From Microcoleus sp. FACHB-68 (GTDB lineage: Bacteria > Cyanobacteriota > Cyanobacteriia > Cyanobacteriales > Oscillatoriaceae): a stretch of 64,000 nucleotides of DNA. Below the pieces are notes generated by a model. The model was not told the DNA's origin, made no database searches, and was given only the letters and a program-made list of their open reading frames with translations. Position 1 is the stretch's first letter. Each line of letters opens with the position of its first letter. The translations under genes were made by a program, and so were the position numbers. This document shows positions 18,100 to 27,350 of this stretch, piece by piece. The stretch covers positions 682,001 through 746,000 of the forward strand of contig NZ_JACJOT010000006.1 of NCBI RefSeq assembly GCF_014695715.1, written 5' to 3'.

Positions 18100-19293
18100 G
18101 TGGCAAAAGTTGTTATCAAAAGTATTTACAAAAGTTTTCCCGGTCGCAAAGGTGAAAACAAGTCCATCTTGCGGGACATCAATTTAGAAGTGCCAGATGG
18201 CCAATTTATGGTGCTGGTCGGGCCGTCTGGTTGCGGGAAAAGTACCCTGCTGCGCTTAATTGCGGGTTTAGAAGAAATCACCGGCGGCGAGATTCAAATC
18301 GGCGATCGCCTCGTCAATGAATTGCCTCCCAAGGAACGCGATATTGCGATGGTGTTTCAGAACTACGCCCTTTATCCCCACATGACAGTTTATGACAATA
18401 TTGCCTTTGGGCTGCGGCGCACAAAATTGGGCAATGGGGAAAATGACTCATTTGAAAAATTGTTCGCCGGCATGACGCGATCACTGCCAAAAAATCTGCG
18501 TTACCTGTCACCGCAAGAGAAAGCAGTTGACACGCAGGTGGCAAGGGTTGCCCAGCTATTGCAAATTGAATCACTCCTCGACCGGCTGCCGAAACAGCTA
18601 TCTGGGGGGCAAAAGCAGCGAGTTGCTCTTGGACGAGCGATCGCCCGCAACCCCCAAGTCTTTTTGATGGATGAACCCCTATCGAACCTAGACGCTAAAC
18701 TCCGCGCTGAAACCCGCGCTCAAATCGTCAAACTACAACGCCAGCTCGGAACAACAACGATTTATGTCACCCACGATCAAACTGAAGCGATGACAATGGG
18801 TGATCGCATTGCGGTTATGTATGCCGGCCAAATTCAGCAAGTGGCAAAGCCTCTGGAACTCTACAACCGGCCTGTAAATCGCTTCGTTGCCGGCTTCATT
18901 GGCTCACCTCCGATGAACTTTCTGCCGGTGCAGTTTCAAGCACCCTTGTTGCTCTACCAAAACCAGTTCCGCCTCACGCTCCCAGACACTTGGGCACCGG
19001 CGCTGGAAAAGTACAGTGGCCAATCACTGATTTTAGGCATCCGTCCAGAACACTTAAACATTAGTCTGCCGGCGCTGAAAAATATCCAAGTTCAAGTTGA
19101 TCTGGTGGAATCCCTCGGCGCGGAAACGCAACTTCATGTCAGTCCCGTCGAGAATGCCGGCAATCCCTCAATGCTACAGGTGCGAATTGAGCCAGATCGT
19201 CTTGTAAGTGCCGGTGAGCAACTTTGGCTAGCGATCGCACCGGACAAAATTCATTTATTCGACCCGGAAACAGGCATCGCGATTTTGCCTTAG
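18100..19293 (+). CDS. ABC transporter ATP-binding protein, MalK/UgpC type
   Basis: This is an importer ATPase with Walker A GPSGCGKST, Q-loop VFQNYALYPH, signature LSGGQKQRVALGRA, Walker B VFLMDEPLSNLDAKLR and switch His in VTHDQTEA. A C-terminal TOBE/OB regulatory region begins near GIRPEHL. These features put it in the CUT1 sugar family (MalK, UgpC, MsmK). A roughly 40-residue insert between the Q-loop and signature (KLGNGENDSFEKLFAG onward) is characteristic of cyanobacterial members. The GTG at 18100 (MAKVVIKSIYKSF) is the likelier start than the TTG at 18091. The neighbouring binding-protein gene is broken and no permease is present, so it probably serves other sugar transporters. Confidence 0.9.
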   Translation: MAKVVIKSIYKSFPGRKGENKSILRDINLEVPDGQFMVLVGPSGCGKSTLLRLIAGLEEITGGEIQIGDRLVNELPPKERDIAMVFQNYALYPHMTVYDNIAFGLRRTKLGNGENDSFEKLFAGMTRSLPKNLRYLSPQEKAVDTQVARVAQLLQIESLLDRLPKQLSGGQKQRVALGRAIARNPQVFLMDEPLSNLDAKLRAETRAQIVKLQRQLGTTTIYVTHDQTEAMTMGDRIAVMYAGQIQQVAKPLELYNRPVNRFVAGFIGSPPMNFLPVQFQAPLLLYQNQFRLTLPDTWAPALEKYSGQSLILGIRPEHLNISLPALKNIQVQVDLVESLGAETQLHVSPVENAGNPSMLQVRIEPDRLVSAGEQLWLAIAPDKIHLFDPETGIAILP

Positions 19294-19381
19294 CGGCTTA
19301 CAATCTCTTTTTCTTGTGTGGCGGTGAAATCTTGTCAGAGTTATTAGAATCGGCTGCTTGTTGCACCGCCTGGGATTCTTT

Positions 19382-19399
19382 GTTACATTTATTTACACA
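19382..19399 (+). promoter_or_regulatory. HLR1 element (RpaB binding site) upstream of hli
   Basis: GTTACATT-TA-TTTACACA matches the HLR1 consensus of two (G/T)TTACA(T/A)(T/A) octamers spaced by two bases, with a single mismatch in the second. It ends 35 bases before the hli start codon. HLR1 is bound by the response regulator RpaB, which holds hli genes off in low light and releases them in high light. The match is seen directly; the function is from knowledge of other cyanobacteria. Confidence 0.8.
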
Positions 19400-19434
19400 A
19401 CTTAAAAAAATGTAGCTAAAGGTCATTCATCTTT

Positions 19435-19587
19435 ATGCAAAAAGAAAATCGCAACGCTTGGCGCTTTGGCTTCACCCCCGGTGCCGAGAACTGGAACGGT
19501 CGTCTGGCAATGATTGGCTTTGCCGGCGCAATGATTCTGGAATTAGTGACTGGAAAAGGTTTGCTTCACTTCTGGGGCTTAATCTAA
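19435..19587 (+). CDS. hli: high-light-inducible protein (one-helix CAB-like protein)
   Basis: This 50-residue protein starts MQKENRNAWRFGFTPGAENW. It carries the chlorophyll-binding signature AENWNGRLAMIGFAGAMILE in its single transmembrane helix and ends LLHFWGLI. HLIPs (Hli/Scp) bind chlorophyll and carotenoid in the thylakoid membrane, protect photosystem II assembly intermediates and dissipate energy under high light. Length and motif are exactly those of the family. It is preceded by an HLR1 site and followed by a strong intrinsic terminator, so it is a single-gene, light-regulated unit. Confidence 0.95.
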   Translation: MQKENRNAWRFGFTPGAENWNGRLAMIGFAGAMILELVTGKGLLHFWGLI

Positions 19588-19701
19588 TTCTTCAAAAGCT
19601 TCTAATATCAAATTGGATTCATCTCTTGTAAAGAGAAAAAATCGTAGGTACTAAGAATGCCGGTATAGCCAACACTCAGTTTTTCAACCTCTACAATCTC
19701 C

Positions 19702-19747
19702 AAAAAAAAGTAACTGGGAATTCCAAAGGGAACGCCCAGTTTTTTTT
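19702..19747. terminator. bidirectional intrinsic terminator between hli and sigA
   Basis: An AACTGGG/CCCAGTT stem with an inner TTCC/GGAA pair is flanked by eight A residues on the left and a run of T residues on the right. It can end transcription in both directions, serving hli on the plus strand and sigA on the minus strand. A second inverted repeat, CTAATCGCT/AGCGATTAG, lies at about 19768-19789 next to the sigA stop. Confidence 0.85.
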
Positions 19748-19800
19748 AAAATTTACTAATAGCTAATCGCTAATTATTCAGCGATTAGCCATTAGCGATA

Positions 19801-20976
19801 CTAGCGAATATATTCTTTGAGAATGCTATTGCGATTGGGATGGCGCAACTTCCGCAATGCTTTGGCCTCGATTTGCCGAATCCGTTCGCGTGTGACGTTG
19901 AATATTTGACCGATTTCTTCCAACGTCTTCATGCGCCCATCATCCAAGCCATAGCGCAAACGCAAAACATCACGTTCACGGGGGCTGAGGGTGTCGAGGA
20001 CACTTTCAAGGTCTTCCCGGAGTAGATTTTTAGCAACTTGATCTTCCGGGGTTTCTCCGTCAGATTCAATAAAATCTCCCAAGCGAGAGTCTTCTTCTTT
20101 CCCGATAGGGGTTTCTAGAGAAATCGGCAACTGCGCGGACTTGGCAATAAACCGCAATTTCTCAATGGTCATCTCCATGCGAGTGGCGATTTCCTCTTCA
20201 GTGGGCTTGCGGCCCATTTCTTGGGAAAGTAATTTGGTAGTTTTCTTAATTCGAGAAATTGTTTCGTAAAGATGAACAGGAAGACGAATGGTGCGCGACT
20301 GATCAGCGATCGCACGGGTAATTGCCTGACGAATCCACCAAGTCGCATAGGTTGAGAATTTATAACCTTTTTCATGGTCAAACTTCTCAGCCGCCCGGAT
20401 CAAACCCAGACTGCCTTCTTGAATCAAGTCTTGGAATGACAGACCTCGATTCATATACTTTTTCGCAATCGAAACCACCAACCGGAGGTTAGACTGCACC
20501 ATTTTCTCTTTCGCGCGCCGGCCTAAATGCAGGCGACGACGAAACTCTTGCAATGGCATCTTCACCGCTTCAGCCCATTCCGCATCATGGGGAATCCGAG
20601 CCAGATCATCGTAGAGTTTCTCGCGTACACGCTCTAATTCAAGCAGATCGGCAATCTTACGCGCTAGCTCAATTTCTTCGTCAGCACGTAACAGCCGAAT
20701 TCTGCCGATTTCTTGCAGGTAGAGGCGAATTGAGTCTTCTGTATAATGCTTTTTCTTAGCCTGGGCTTTCCGCCGGCCAGAGCGAGCCTTCCCAGACTTC
20801 GCGTCCTCATCATCAGACTGAGCATCTAAAAAGGCTTCTTGGTCGCCGGAGTCGGCACCAAGCAAGTCATCTTCTGCTTCTTCAATTAAAAGATCTTCTA
20901 ACTCGATCTCAGGCTGGGTAAAATTTTCCAGCTCAGGCTGATCAAGGGTTGCAAGTACGTTGTTAGCCTGGGTCAT
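19801..20976 (-). CDS. sigA: principal RNA polymerase sigma factor SigA (RpoD1)
   Basis: This is a group 1 sigma-70 factor of 391 residues from the ATG at 20976 ([13 protein letters not shown]). GAGGAA lies about six bases upstream of that ATG; a further in-frame ATG at 21000 is less likely. An acidic N-terminal region 1.1 substitute and a Lys/Arg block precede region 1.2 ([16 protein letters not shown]). Region 2 follows with [16 protein letters not shown] and [16 protein letters not shown]. Region 4.2 is [19 protein letters not shown], and the protein ends SILKEYIR. It directs housekeeping transcription. The very long upstream region contains an HLR1-like repeat, which would tie sigA expression to light through RpaB. 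Confidence 0.96.
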   Translation of the reverse strand: MTQANNVLATLDQPELENFTQPEIELEDLLIEEAEDDLLGADSGDQEAFLDAQSDDEDAKSGKARSGRRKAQAKKKHYTEDSIRLYLQEIGRIRLLRADEEIELARKIADLLELERVREKLYDDLARIPHDAEWAEAVKMPLQEFRRRLHLGRRAKEKMVQSNLRLVVSIAKKYMNRGLSFQDLIQEGSLGLIRAAEKFDHEKGYKFSTYATWWIRQAITRAIADQSRTIRLPVHLYETISRIKKTTKLLSQEMGRKPTEEEIATRMEMTIEKLRFIAKSAQLPISLETPIGKEEDSRLGDFIESDGETPEDQVAKNLLREDLESVLDTLSPRERDVLRLRYGLDDGRMKTLEEIGQIFNVTRERIRQIEAKALRKLRHPNRNSILKEYIR

Positions 20977-21054
20977 GCTGCGTTCCTCATGCTCCTTCAT
21001 GAAACAATCAATAACTGGATAGCTTGCTCGATAGAGCTCTATACAAAATAGCCG

Positions 21055-21072
21055 GTTACAGCTTTTTACAAG
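21055..21072. promoter_or_regulatory. HLR1-like direct repeat upstream of sigA
   Basis: GTTACAGC-TT-TTTACAAG has the two TTACA cores and two-base spacing of an HLR1 (RpaB) site, with mismatches only in the last positions of each octamer. It lies about 80 bases upstream of the sigA start codon and reads on the strand opposite to sigA. It is weaker than the hli site and could be chance in an AT-rich leader. Confidence 0.4.
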
Positions 21073-22896
21073 CGCTCAATGGCTTGAACAACTGCGGGCT
21101 AGTTAACTGGAAGATAAACCCCTTCGTCGCCACCATATATGTCGGCATATAGCGAGTGTGGGATAAGTAAAGGTTGGATCTTGCTCAGACCTCTCCGATT
21201 GTAGCCTTTTTCACAAAAATAGCACGCTACTTTGTTGGCTTAATTGTAGTTTCCAAGAGTCCTGCCAAGCTAGCTTGGTTTACATCAACCATGTCATCTT
21301 AGATGAACACTTGAAAAGCCTGCAAGATGCTTGGTATTTGGATAAGCGCGATTCTGAAATGAGAATCTCACTCAACCGTTGTGCTCTAATTCCACTAGCA
21401 AGTCAGTGGTAAAAAAGCAATTCGGTTTTGCCATCTGAGTTGATCAGGAAACCGATAATCATTAATGCACCCATATTTACCCTGTATCCTTGAACTTCAT
21501 ACGCACTTTGCGCTTTAATCAAGCCGATTTGCTGGGATCTACAGTAGATAATTTCAAACTGCTTTCTGCAATTGCCTCTTCATGCGCTCCACAAGCGCAG
21601 CATCGCAGTCACAGCATTCAGTAAATTAACTCAACCCAAACTCTGGTGTGGGAGAGTTGGAGCGTTGGTGCCGGCAGCGTGTTAGCCACAAGAGCGCAGT
21701 TGATGTCTCAATTCGCCAACTTCTGTTTTGAAGCATACTGCCCACCGGCACTACCCCTTTTTAACTCATTTAGGCCGTGTCTTGCATTCTGTTAAATACT
21801 ACTTAAATTTTTGACAAAATTCATCGTGCTTTCCCGTAAATACCTCATCCAATCTTGCTTGGGTGGGTAAGATGCCAGTTTGTTGGGAGCCGAGAAGGCG
21901 AGAAACTGGCACAATGTCCGCTAACTTACTGTATCCATCCCTGTGAAGGTGTCTCCTTTTCAAGCGTCCGACCCCAACCGCTTGTTAGCAGCCTTAACTG
22001 GGGAAGTCTCTGAAGTACCCACTAGACAGGGCTTTTTGGGGTCAATTCCCCGACGCCTATTTAATCCTTGCGTCTTTTGCTCTGGTTCGTTAAAATCCTC
22101 ATCCCTATTTTTAATTGAGACGGTTTCACTGAACCGGACACTTAAGCCAACTACTTTCCGCTATTCTAATGAATCCTTTTGAGAGTTGACAGTGGGTAAC
22201 TTTCAGAAATTAACATTTCTCATCCCAATCGCGGAGTTTTTGCCTGAAAAAGAGTCGGTTGAGCGTGCTTCTCCCGCACCCGGTTGTCTGAGAATCCAGC
22301 ACCTTTGGTGACTTGAATCGCTGTGCCGGCTTTGGAAAGGAAGGTTGAACACCCCCTTCAAAACAAGCTTGGGGGAAATCTGTAACCGGCGAAAAATAAA
22401 AGAGTCTTATCAGGTGTCACTCCCAGCACAAATCGGGGGTTATCAGGTTTTTCTGACCGGCAGCACACTTCTATTGCTAATTAGGTAGGGCAAACAGCCC
22501 CTTACAGGCTAAGAGAAGAACGTCGCCTCTGCGCTATTACTTATATTACCCATTCTTTCTAAAATAAACTGCCCCCGACTGCTGAGACGCCTCAGATATC
22601 TTACCAAGGTAACAAAAACGCTAAGCGAACTTTAAGAACTGAGACTGTAAGCAGCCTGCCGGTGCTGTACTAATCGGGATATAAGAAAGATATTGTAGCG
22701 CGAAGATCGGTAAATACTTAATTGGCTTCCAAATCTACACAGAAATTTTAAAAAAAGCAAATGAGTCTTGTTTTTTCCTTGCGACTTTTTATGCTAATCA
22801 CACGTTAATTAGTTACAGAGTGCGCTTTTTTCTTGCTGACTTTTTTTCACTTTTTGTTTTGCTAGGAGTATATATCCCTTCAAATCAAGAGAAATA
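21073..22896. other. 1.8 kb gene-poor region upstream of sigA
   Basis: This is the longest stretch with no supportable gene. A 79-codon frame at 21943-22182 has no recognisable family and poor codon pattern. I looked for and did not find the conserved cores of tmRNA, RNase P RNA, SRP RNA or a tRNA. Possible structures include a CCCCC...GGGGG hairpin near 22352-22374 and a very AT-rich segment at 22740-22870. It may hold the long sigA leader, an unrecognised noncoding RNA, or decayed sequence. Confidence 0.5.
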
Positions 22897-23778
22897 TTAA
22901 TTCACTGGCCATCCCAAGCGAGTGGGTTGCTCATAAATCCGCTTAAGCGTGTTGATGTCTCTAGCGGAAATGGGGGGTGGGTTGCGAACTTGAGAAAAAT
23001 AGAGCGTGTCGGTTTCCAGAGGGCTGTGGCCCCAGATTCCCAAAGCATGGCCAAGTTCGTGACGGGCGGCTGCTTGGATGTAAGGGCCGGCCTGGTTAGG
23101 ACTTAATAAGATTGTGAAGCGGTGGGACAGCATTGCCGGTGAGTCGGCTTCCTGGCTGATGTAAAACTCATAGCGGGTTTCAGCCGAACGAGCGCGAGTT
23201 AGGTTGCCATCAGGAGACATTCGCAAGGGTGGACGCCGGTGCCAAATCGCAATATCTGCCGTTTCTGAGTCTTTGACGATGTCTAAGGGTAAATATAAGC
23301 TCCATTCCCGCACCGCTTGCAAGACAACGCTGGCCCATTGCTGGGATGAGGGAGAACCGGCTGCCTCGATAAAAACTTTAACTGGAAATAGGGACCAGAT
23401 GAGATAGCCAACTGGCAGCGATTTCACCTCGGAGAAATAATCGCCGCTGCCAGTCGGATCTTGCCACTGGGCAAGCGAGGGGGGCAGGGGGTGCGCCTGT
23501 AGGGGCGGTAAGGCTGTCGGTGGGGATGTTGTCTCTTCTAAGCTCAAAATCCGATTTGTATGGCCGGCCTGTGGGTGCCATTGCTGCGCCCCGATCGCTG
23601 TTTCTTGTGCTAAAACACCATAACAGCTGCCGGTGGGGGCGGCAGCTGAGAGAGTGATATTAATCAAGATAACGAGCCAAACTGTGCTGGTGGCCAGAAA
23701 TACCAGTCTTGTCCTTTGCCTGTTACGGGAGACAAGGGACAAAAAAATGTCTTTCAGCTGACTTATTTGCCCAGCCAC
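22897..23778 (-). CDS. matrixin-like (M10-type) zinc metalloprotease, membrane-anchored
   Basis: The protein has one hydrophobic N-terminal segment (LVFLATSTVWLVILINITLS), then a Pro-rich linker and a catalytic domain ending with HELGHALGIWGHS. This is the metzincin HExxHxxGxxH zinc motif of M10 matrixins and similar small secreted proteases. Upstream it has the WREW-like AVREWSLYLPLDIV segment seen in such domains. The start is uncertain. The frame extends to a TTG at 23829 inside secG, but the GTG at 23778, overlapping the last codons of secG by 16 nt, is more economical and gives 293 residues. It is the last gene of a gpmI-secG-protease run on the minus strand. Confidence 0.8.
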   Translation of the reverse strand: MAGQISQLKDIFLSLVSRNRQRTRLVFLATSTVWLVILINITLSAAAPTGSCYGVLAQETAIGAQQWHPQAGHTNRILSLEETTSPPTALPPLQAHPLPPSLAQWQDPTGSGDYFSEVKSLPVGYLIWSLFPVKVFIEAAGSPSSQQWASVVLQAVREWSLYLPLDIVKDSETADIAIWHRRPPLRMSPDGNLTRARSAETRYEFYISQEADSPAMLSHRFTILLSPNQAGPYIQAAARHELGHALGIWGHSPLETDTLYFSQVRNPPPISARDINTLKRIYEQPTRLGWPVN

Positions 23779-23996
23779 CCGGCGCTCAAAATCACCGTTA
23801 AGCCCATAAAAATGATACTGAGACCCCAAGTAATGCGATTTAGTGAGGTTTCGGCACTCTTGGCGCTTGTGAAAAGTTGGGCTTGTCCGCCAATGCCCCC
23901 GATGCCATCACCTTTGGGGCTGTGCAGCAACACAAATACAATCAAGCCAAGTGCGGACAAGGCCCAGATAATCTGCAAAAAGCTAACAATGGTCAT
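23763..23996 (-). CDS. secG: preprotein translocase subunit SecG
   Basis: The 77-residue protein has two transmembrane helices (residues about 2-22 and 50-72). The conserved linker between them includes VLLHSPKGDGIGGIGGQAQLF and the ITWGLSIIFMGLT helix. SecG joins SecYE in the protein-conducting channel. Its location directly after gpmI is common in cyanobacteria. Its 3' end overlaps the start of the downstream protease gene. Confidence 0.95.
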   Translation of the reverse strand: MTIVSFLQIIWALSALGLIVFVLLHSPKGDGIGGIGGQAQLFTSAKSAETSLNRITWGLSIIFMGLTVILSAGWLGK

Positions 23997-24027
23997 GGTG
24001 TTGTCAGTTATTAATCAGTAATGGCTC

Positions 24028-24083
24028 ATCGGTAATGAGTCATGAGCAACTCAGGATGAATGACTTATGACTCATTTACCGAT
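24028..24083. repeat. inverted repeat between gpmI and secG
   Basis: ATCGGTAATGAGTCA at 24028-24042 pairs with TGACTCATTTACCGAT at 24068-24083, giving an imperfect stem of about 15 bp with a loop of about 25 bases. There is no T-tract. It could set relative expression of gpmI and secG by stopping some transcripts or protecting the 3' end. Confidence 0.6.
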
Positions 24084-24090
24084 TTCCATC

Positions 24091-25689
24091 TTATAGACGA
24101 ATCCGCACCGGCGTGCGATTTGCGCGGGATTCAAATTCTACTGGCTCTATCATAGATCGGCCAGTCATTTCCGAGGGTTGAGGCAGTTTCAAAATTTCTA
24201 AAATCGTGGGGGCAATATCCGCTAAGCAGCCATCGCTTCGCAGAGAAACTTCGGTTCCATGCCCTGGAATTTTCAACCCCTCCCCTTCTACTAAGATAAA
24301 GGGCACCGGATTCGTGGTGTGAGCTGTCCAGGGGTTTCCTGCTTCATCTCGCATACATTCAGCGTTGCCGTGATCAGCAATGATGATGGCAGTGCCGCCG
24401 GCACCAATGATACTGCTCAGCAAGCGACCGAGGCACTTGTCAACCGTTTCAAGGGCTTTGACCGTGGGTTCTATTTGGCCGGTATGCCCCACCATATCCG
24501 GGTTAGCGTAGTTGATCACCACCAGCGAGTACATACCTTTTTTAATGGCCGCGCTGGCCACATCCGTTACAGCCTCCGCTGACATTGCCGGTGCTTGGTC
24601 ATAGGTGGCCACCATCGGACTTTGCACTAACTCTCGATCCTCACCCTCAAACGGCTCTTCCAGACCCCCATTAAAGAAATACGTCACATGGGCGTACTTC
24701 TCGGTTTCTGCAGTGCGAAGCTGCCGTAGACCGTTTTCGGCGATCACTTCTCCCAAAATTTTAGTCAGGTTTTGCGGCTCGAAGGCGACCAACACCGGCA
24801 GTTCCGAATCGTATTGAGTGAAGGTCACAAACGACAAGGGACGAATGAGTTCGCGTTCAAACCCGTTAAAATTCTCGCTGACAAAGGCGTGGGTAAGCTG
24901 CCGCGACCTGTCTGGGCGGAAGTTATAGAAAATCATCCCATCTTTGGCTTCCACTGCTCCCGGTGCAATGCGAACCGGCGCAATGAACTCGTCTGTGATT
25001 CCCTCGTTATAAGAAGCTTGCAAGACCTCTAAAGCTGAACGGCCATCTCCAGGGCCATCCTGAGTCATCACATCATAGGCGCGCTTGTTGCGATCCCAGC
25101 GGTGGTCGCGATCCATACTGTAGTACCGGCCACTAAGGGTGACGATCTGCCCAATTCCAATACGCTCAATCGCATCTTGAATTTGCCCGATCGCTTGCAT
25201 TCCCTCTGTTGGCGAAGTATCCCGACCGTCTGTGATCGCGTGGATGCAAACCTCTGAAATGCCCTGAGCCTTTGCTAGCTTTAACAGTCCAAACAGATGG
25301 GAGATATGGGAGTGCACACCTCCTTCTGAGCAAAGACCCACCAAATGCAGCTTGCCGCCCGATTCCCGCACTTCTTGGCAAACTTTTAATAGGGCTGGAT
25401 TCCTCAGCAACGAGCCATCTTCAACCGCATCAGAAATCCGCATCAATTCTTGCTTGACAACCCGACCGGCACCAATATTCATGTGACCCACTTCGGAATT
25501 GCCCATTTGGCCTTCTGGCAAGCCTACGGCTTTCCCGGAAGTGCGGATTAACGTTTTCGGATAGGCTGCCCAGAGGCTGTCCATCACGGGTGTGTTGGCT
25601 AGGGCAATCGCATTACCGTCAGTCTCCTCACGGTAGCCCCAACCGTCTAAAATGACTAGCACCACCGGACATACAGGTGCTTGGGCCAT
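24091..25689 (-). CDS. gpmI: 2,3-bisphosphoglycerate-independent phosphoglycerate mutase
   Basis: The 532-residue protein interconverts 3- and 2-phosphoglycerate through a phosphoserine intermediate and two Mn2+ ions. Visible motifs are VLVILDGWGYR at the N-terminus, the nucleophile Ser in GNSEVGHMNIGAGR, ITDGRDTSP, and the metal-binding IADHGNAE near the C-terminus. The enzyme links Calvin-cycle product 3-phosphoglycerate to pyruvate metabolism. Length matches the family. It is the first gene of a minus-strand run with secG and diverges from the proline-rich lipoprotein gene across 218 AT-rich bases. Confidence 0.97.
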   Translation of the reverse strand: MAQAPVCPVVLVILDGWGYREETDGNAIALANTPVMDSLWAAYPKTLIRTSGKAVGLPEGQMGNSEVGHMNIGAGRVVKQELMRISDAVEDGSLLRNPALLKVCQEVRESGGKLHLVGLCSEGGVHSHISHLFGLLKLAKAQGISEVCIHAITDGRDTSPTEGMQAIGQIQDAIERIGIGQIVTLSGRYYSMDRDHRWDRNKRAYDVMTQDGPGDGRSALEVLQASYNEGITDEFIAPVRIAPGAVEAKDGMIFYNFRPDRSRQLTHAFVSENFNGFERELIRPLSFVTFTQYDSELPVLVAFEPQNLTKILGEVIAENGLRQLRTAETEKYAHVTYFFNGGLEEPFEGEDRELVQSPMVATYDQAPAMSAEAVTDVASAAIKKGMYSLVVINYANPDMVGHTGQIEPTVKALETVDKCLGRLLSSIIGAGGTAIIIADHGNAECMRDEAGNPWTAHTTNPVPFILVEGEGLKIPGHGTEVSLRSDGCLADIAPTILEILKLPQPSEMTGRSMIEPVEFESRANRTPVRIRL

Positions 25690-25907
25690 AATCAGTCACC
25701 GTTTAGTTCAGCAATTTCGACCTCATCATATCATTGACCTTTACTTTCTTAACCTCTCTTATGGAATAAACTCTTACAAAAATCCTAAAATATTTATCAA
25801 TATCGTTGTTTTAAATTCTCTATCAATAGAAGTAAATCAACTTATAATGATAGCATCTTATGCTATATAAGCTCTCGTAAATTTAAAGCTTTTGTGGATG
25901 GGCCATT

Positions 25908-27233
25908 ATGCGTAGACCATCAATGAGGGTGTCTCTAGGAATCCTTGTACTTTTGCTGAGTGGGTGCGGGCAACCTGGAGAAAATCAAAGCAGCACGACT
26001 CCTTCGCCATCACCGGCTGCCACCCCAGCAGCAACGACCCCAGCAGCAACTCCAGGGCAGTCTCCAGCCCCCACGGCTCAAGCACCGGCAACCACCAAGC
26101 CGCCTGTAGCGGAAAAATCACCCGTTGTTGGCCCACCACCCGGCATCACACCGTCTACCTCCGCAGAACAACGGACGAAGCAGGTGCAGACAGGGCGGAC
26201 AAACCCCTTTGCCGGTATTGCAGTTCAGCCGCTGACGCCGCCAAAAACTGCCGTAGCCGGTGGGCAAAACGTGCCGGCGCTACCCAAGCTGCCAACTTTA
26301 GAACCGCAATCAGTCGCGGCCCTGCCAGATTTGCCGGTAGCTATTGGCCCTAAAGTTCCCATTGTTAATAACAACAATAACAACAATAAAACGACCCTTC
26401 CAATTCCCAGCACGCAAAGCAGAGGAGTGCCTTCGCTGCCAGAGTTGCCAGTGGCAATTGGCCCTCAACTTCCCCCGCAAAATCGCCGCCCCGGCTCTCA
26501 ATCTCTTGCTCAGGGTGGCGGCAGAGGAGTGCCTTCGCTGCCAGAGTTGCCAGTGGCAATTGGCCCTCAACTTCCTCCGCAGAACGGTCGCCAAAGCCCA
26601 GCGAATTCCCCGCAAAACGGTCGCCAAAGCCCAGCGAATTCCCCGCAAAACGGTCGCCAAAGCCCAGCGAATTCCCCGCAAAACGGTCGCCAAAGCCCAG
26701 TGGCCAACAAGCCAAAACCGCCTTCAATTCCTAAAGTGCCTTCTACATCAACCCAACAAGTGCCGTCGCTGCCAGAGTTGCCGGTGGCAATTGGACCCAA
26801 ACTCCCTCCAAAACCTAAAGAGGCTTCAGTCCCTCAACTGCCTCCCGCAGCTAGCAGAGGAGTACCATCTCTACCAGAGTTGCCGGTGGCAATTGGCCCT
26901 CAACTTCCCCCAACTCCCCCTGAACCCGCAGCGCCGACAGCGCCGGCAGCCCCACCCCCGCCGCAACCAGACATCGCGAGAGCGGTGGAAGTCACTGGCG
27001 TCGTCCAAGTGGGTAGAGAGACTCAGATTATTGTGAAAGCACCCGATGAAGCCGCGAGTCGATATGTCAAAGTTGGGCAACGGCTTTCTAATGGCCAGGT
27101 ACTGGTTAAACGGGTAGAAATGAATGAAGGTGCAGAGCCGATCGTGATTCTAGAGGAGAAGGGCATAGAGGTTGCTAAATCGATTGGGGAAAAACCCGTC
27201 GCGCCGGCACAGGCACCAGGAGCAACCTCTTAG
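25908..27233 (+). CDS. proline-rich repeat lipoprotein with PilP-like C-terminus
   Basis: The 441-residue protein begins with a lipoprotein signal, VSLGILVLLLSGC, so it should be lipid-anchored at the outer membrane or periplasmic face. A Pro/Ala/Thr linker follows, then five spaced copies of LPELPVAIGPxLPP or a variant, with a tandem of four QNGRQSPANSP units between copies. The last 80 residues form a compact domain (VEVTGVVQVGRETQIIVKAP through GQRLSNGQVLVKRVE) that resembles PilP/PulC-type pilus or secretion lipoproteins. That resemblance is from pattern only. The extended repeat region suggests a spacer across the peptidoglycan. No pilus genes are adjacent. Confidence 0.75.
   Translation: MRRPSMRVSLGILVLLLSGCGQPGENQSSTTPSPSPAATPAATTPAATPGQSPAPTAQAPATTKPPVAEKSPVVGPPPGITPSTSAEQRTKQVQTGRTNPFAGIAVQPLTPPKTAVAGGQNVPALPKLPTLEPQSVAALPDLPVAIGPKVPIVNNNNNNNKTTLPIPSTQSRGVPSLPELPVAIGPQLPPQNRRPGSQSLAQGGGRGVPSLPELPVAIGPQLPPQNGRQSPANSPQNGRQSPANSPQNGRQSPANSPQNGRQSPVANKPKPPSIPKVPSTSTQQVPSLPELPVAIGPKLPPKPKEASVPQLPPAASRGVPSLPELPVAIGPQLPPTPPEPAAPTAPAAPPPPQPDIARAVEVTGVVQVGRETQIIVKAPDEAASRYVKVGQRLSNGQVLVKRVEMNEGAEPIVILEEKGIEVAKSIGEKPVAPAQAPGATS
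26580..26711 (+). repeat. 33-bp coding tandem repeat, four units
   Basis: Four 33-bp units beginning at 26580, 26613, 26646 and 26679 encode QNGRQSPANSP. The second and third are identical and the fourth diverges at its end. Near-identity at the DNA level means recent slippage or unequal exchange, so copy number probably varies between strains. Confidence 0.9.
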
Positions 27234-27350
27234 CACATAGCTGTTAATTTTTCCACTTTGCTACTCAGTACGCTCTTGCTTAAATTGCTCGATTCATGCA
27301 TCTGTAGGCTGGTGCCGATGTCATCAACACCAGGGATCTGCCTACAGATG

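Noticed and set aside
21943-22182. 79-codon frame in the sigA upstream gap
   Set aside because: No ribosome binding site, no recognisable domain and poor codon pattern.
22321-22470. Possible structured RNA such as SRP, RNase P or tmRNA
   Set aside because: None of the conserved cores of these RNAs is present; only simple hairpins are seen.
26344-27036. Overlapping plus-strand frame across the proline-rich lipoprotein gene
   Set aside because: A shadow of the repeats in another frame; the lipoprotein frame has the signal peptide and lipobox.
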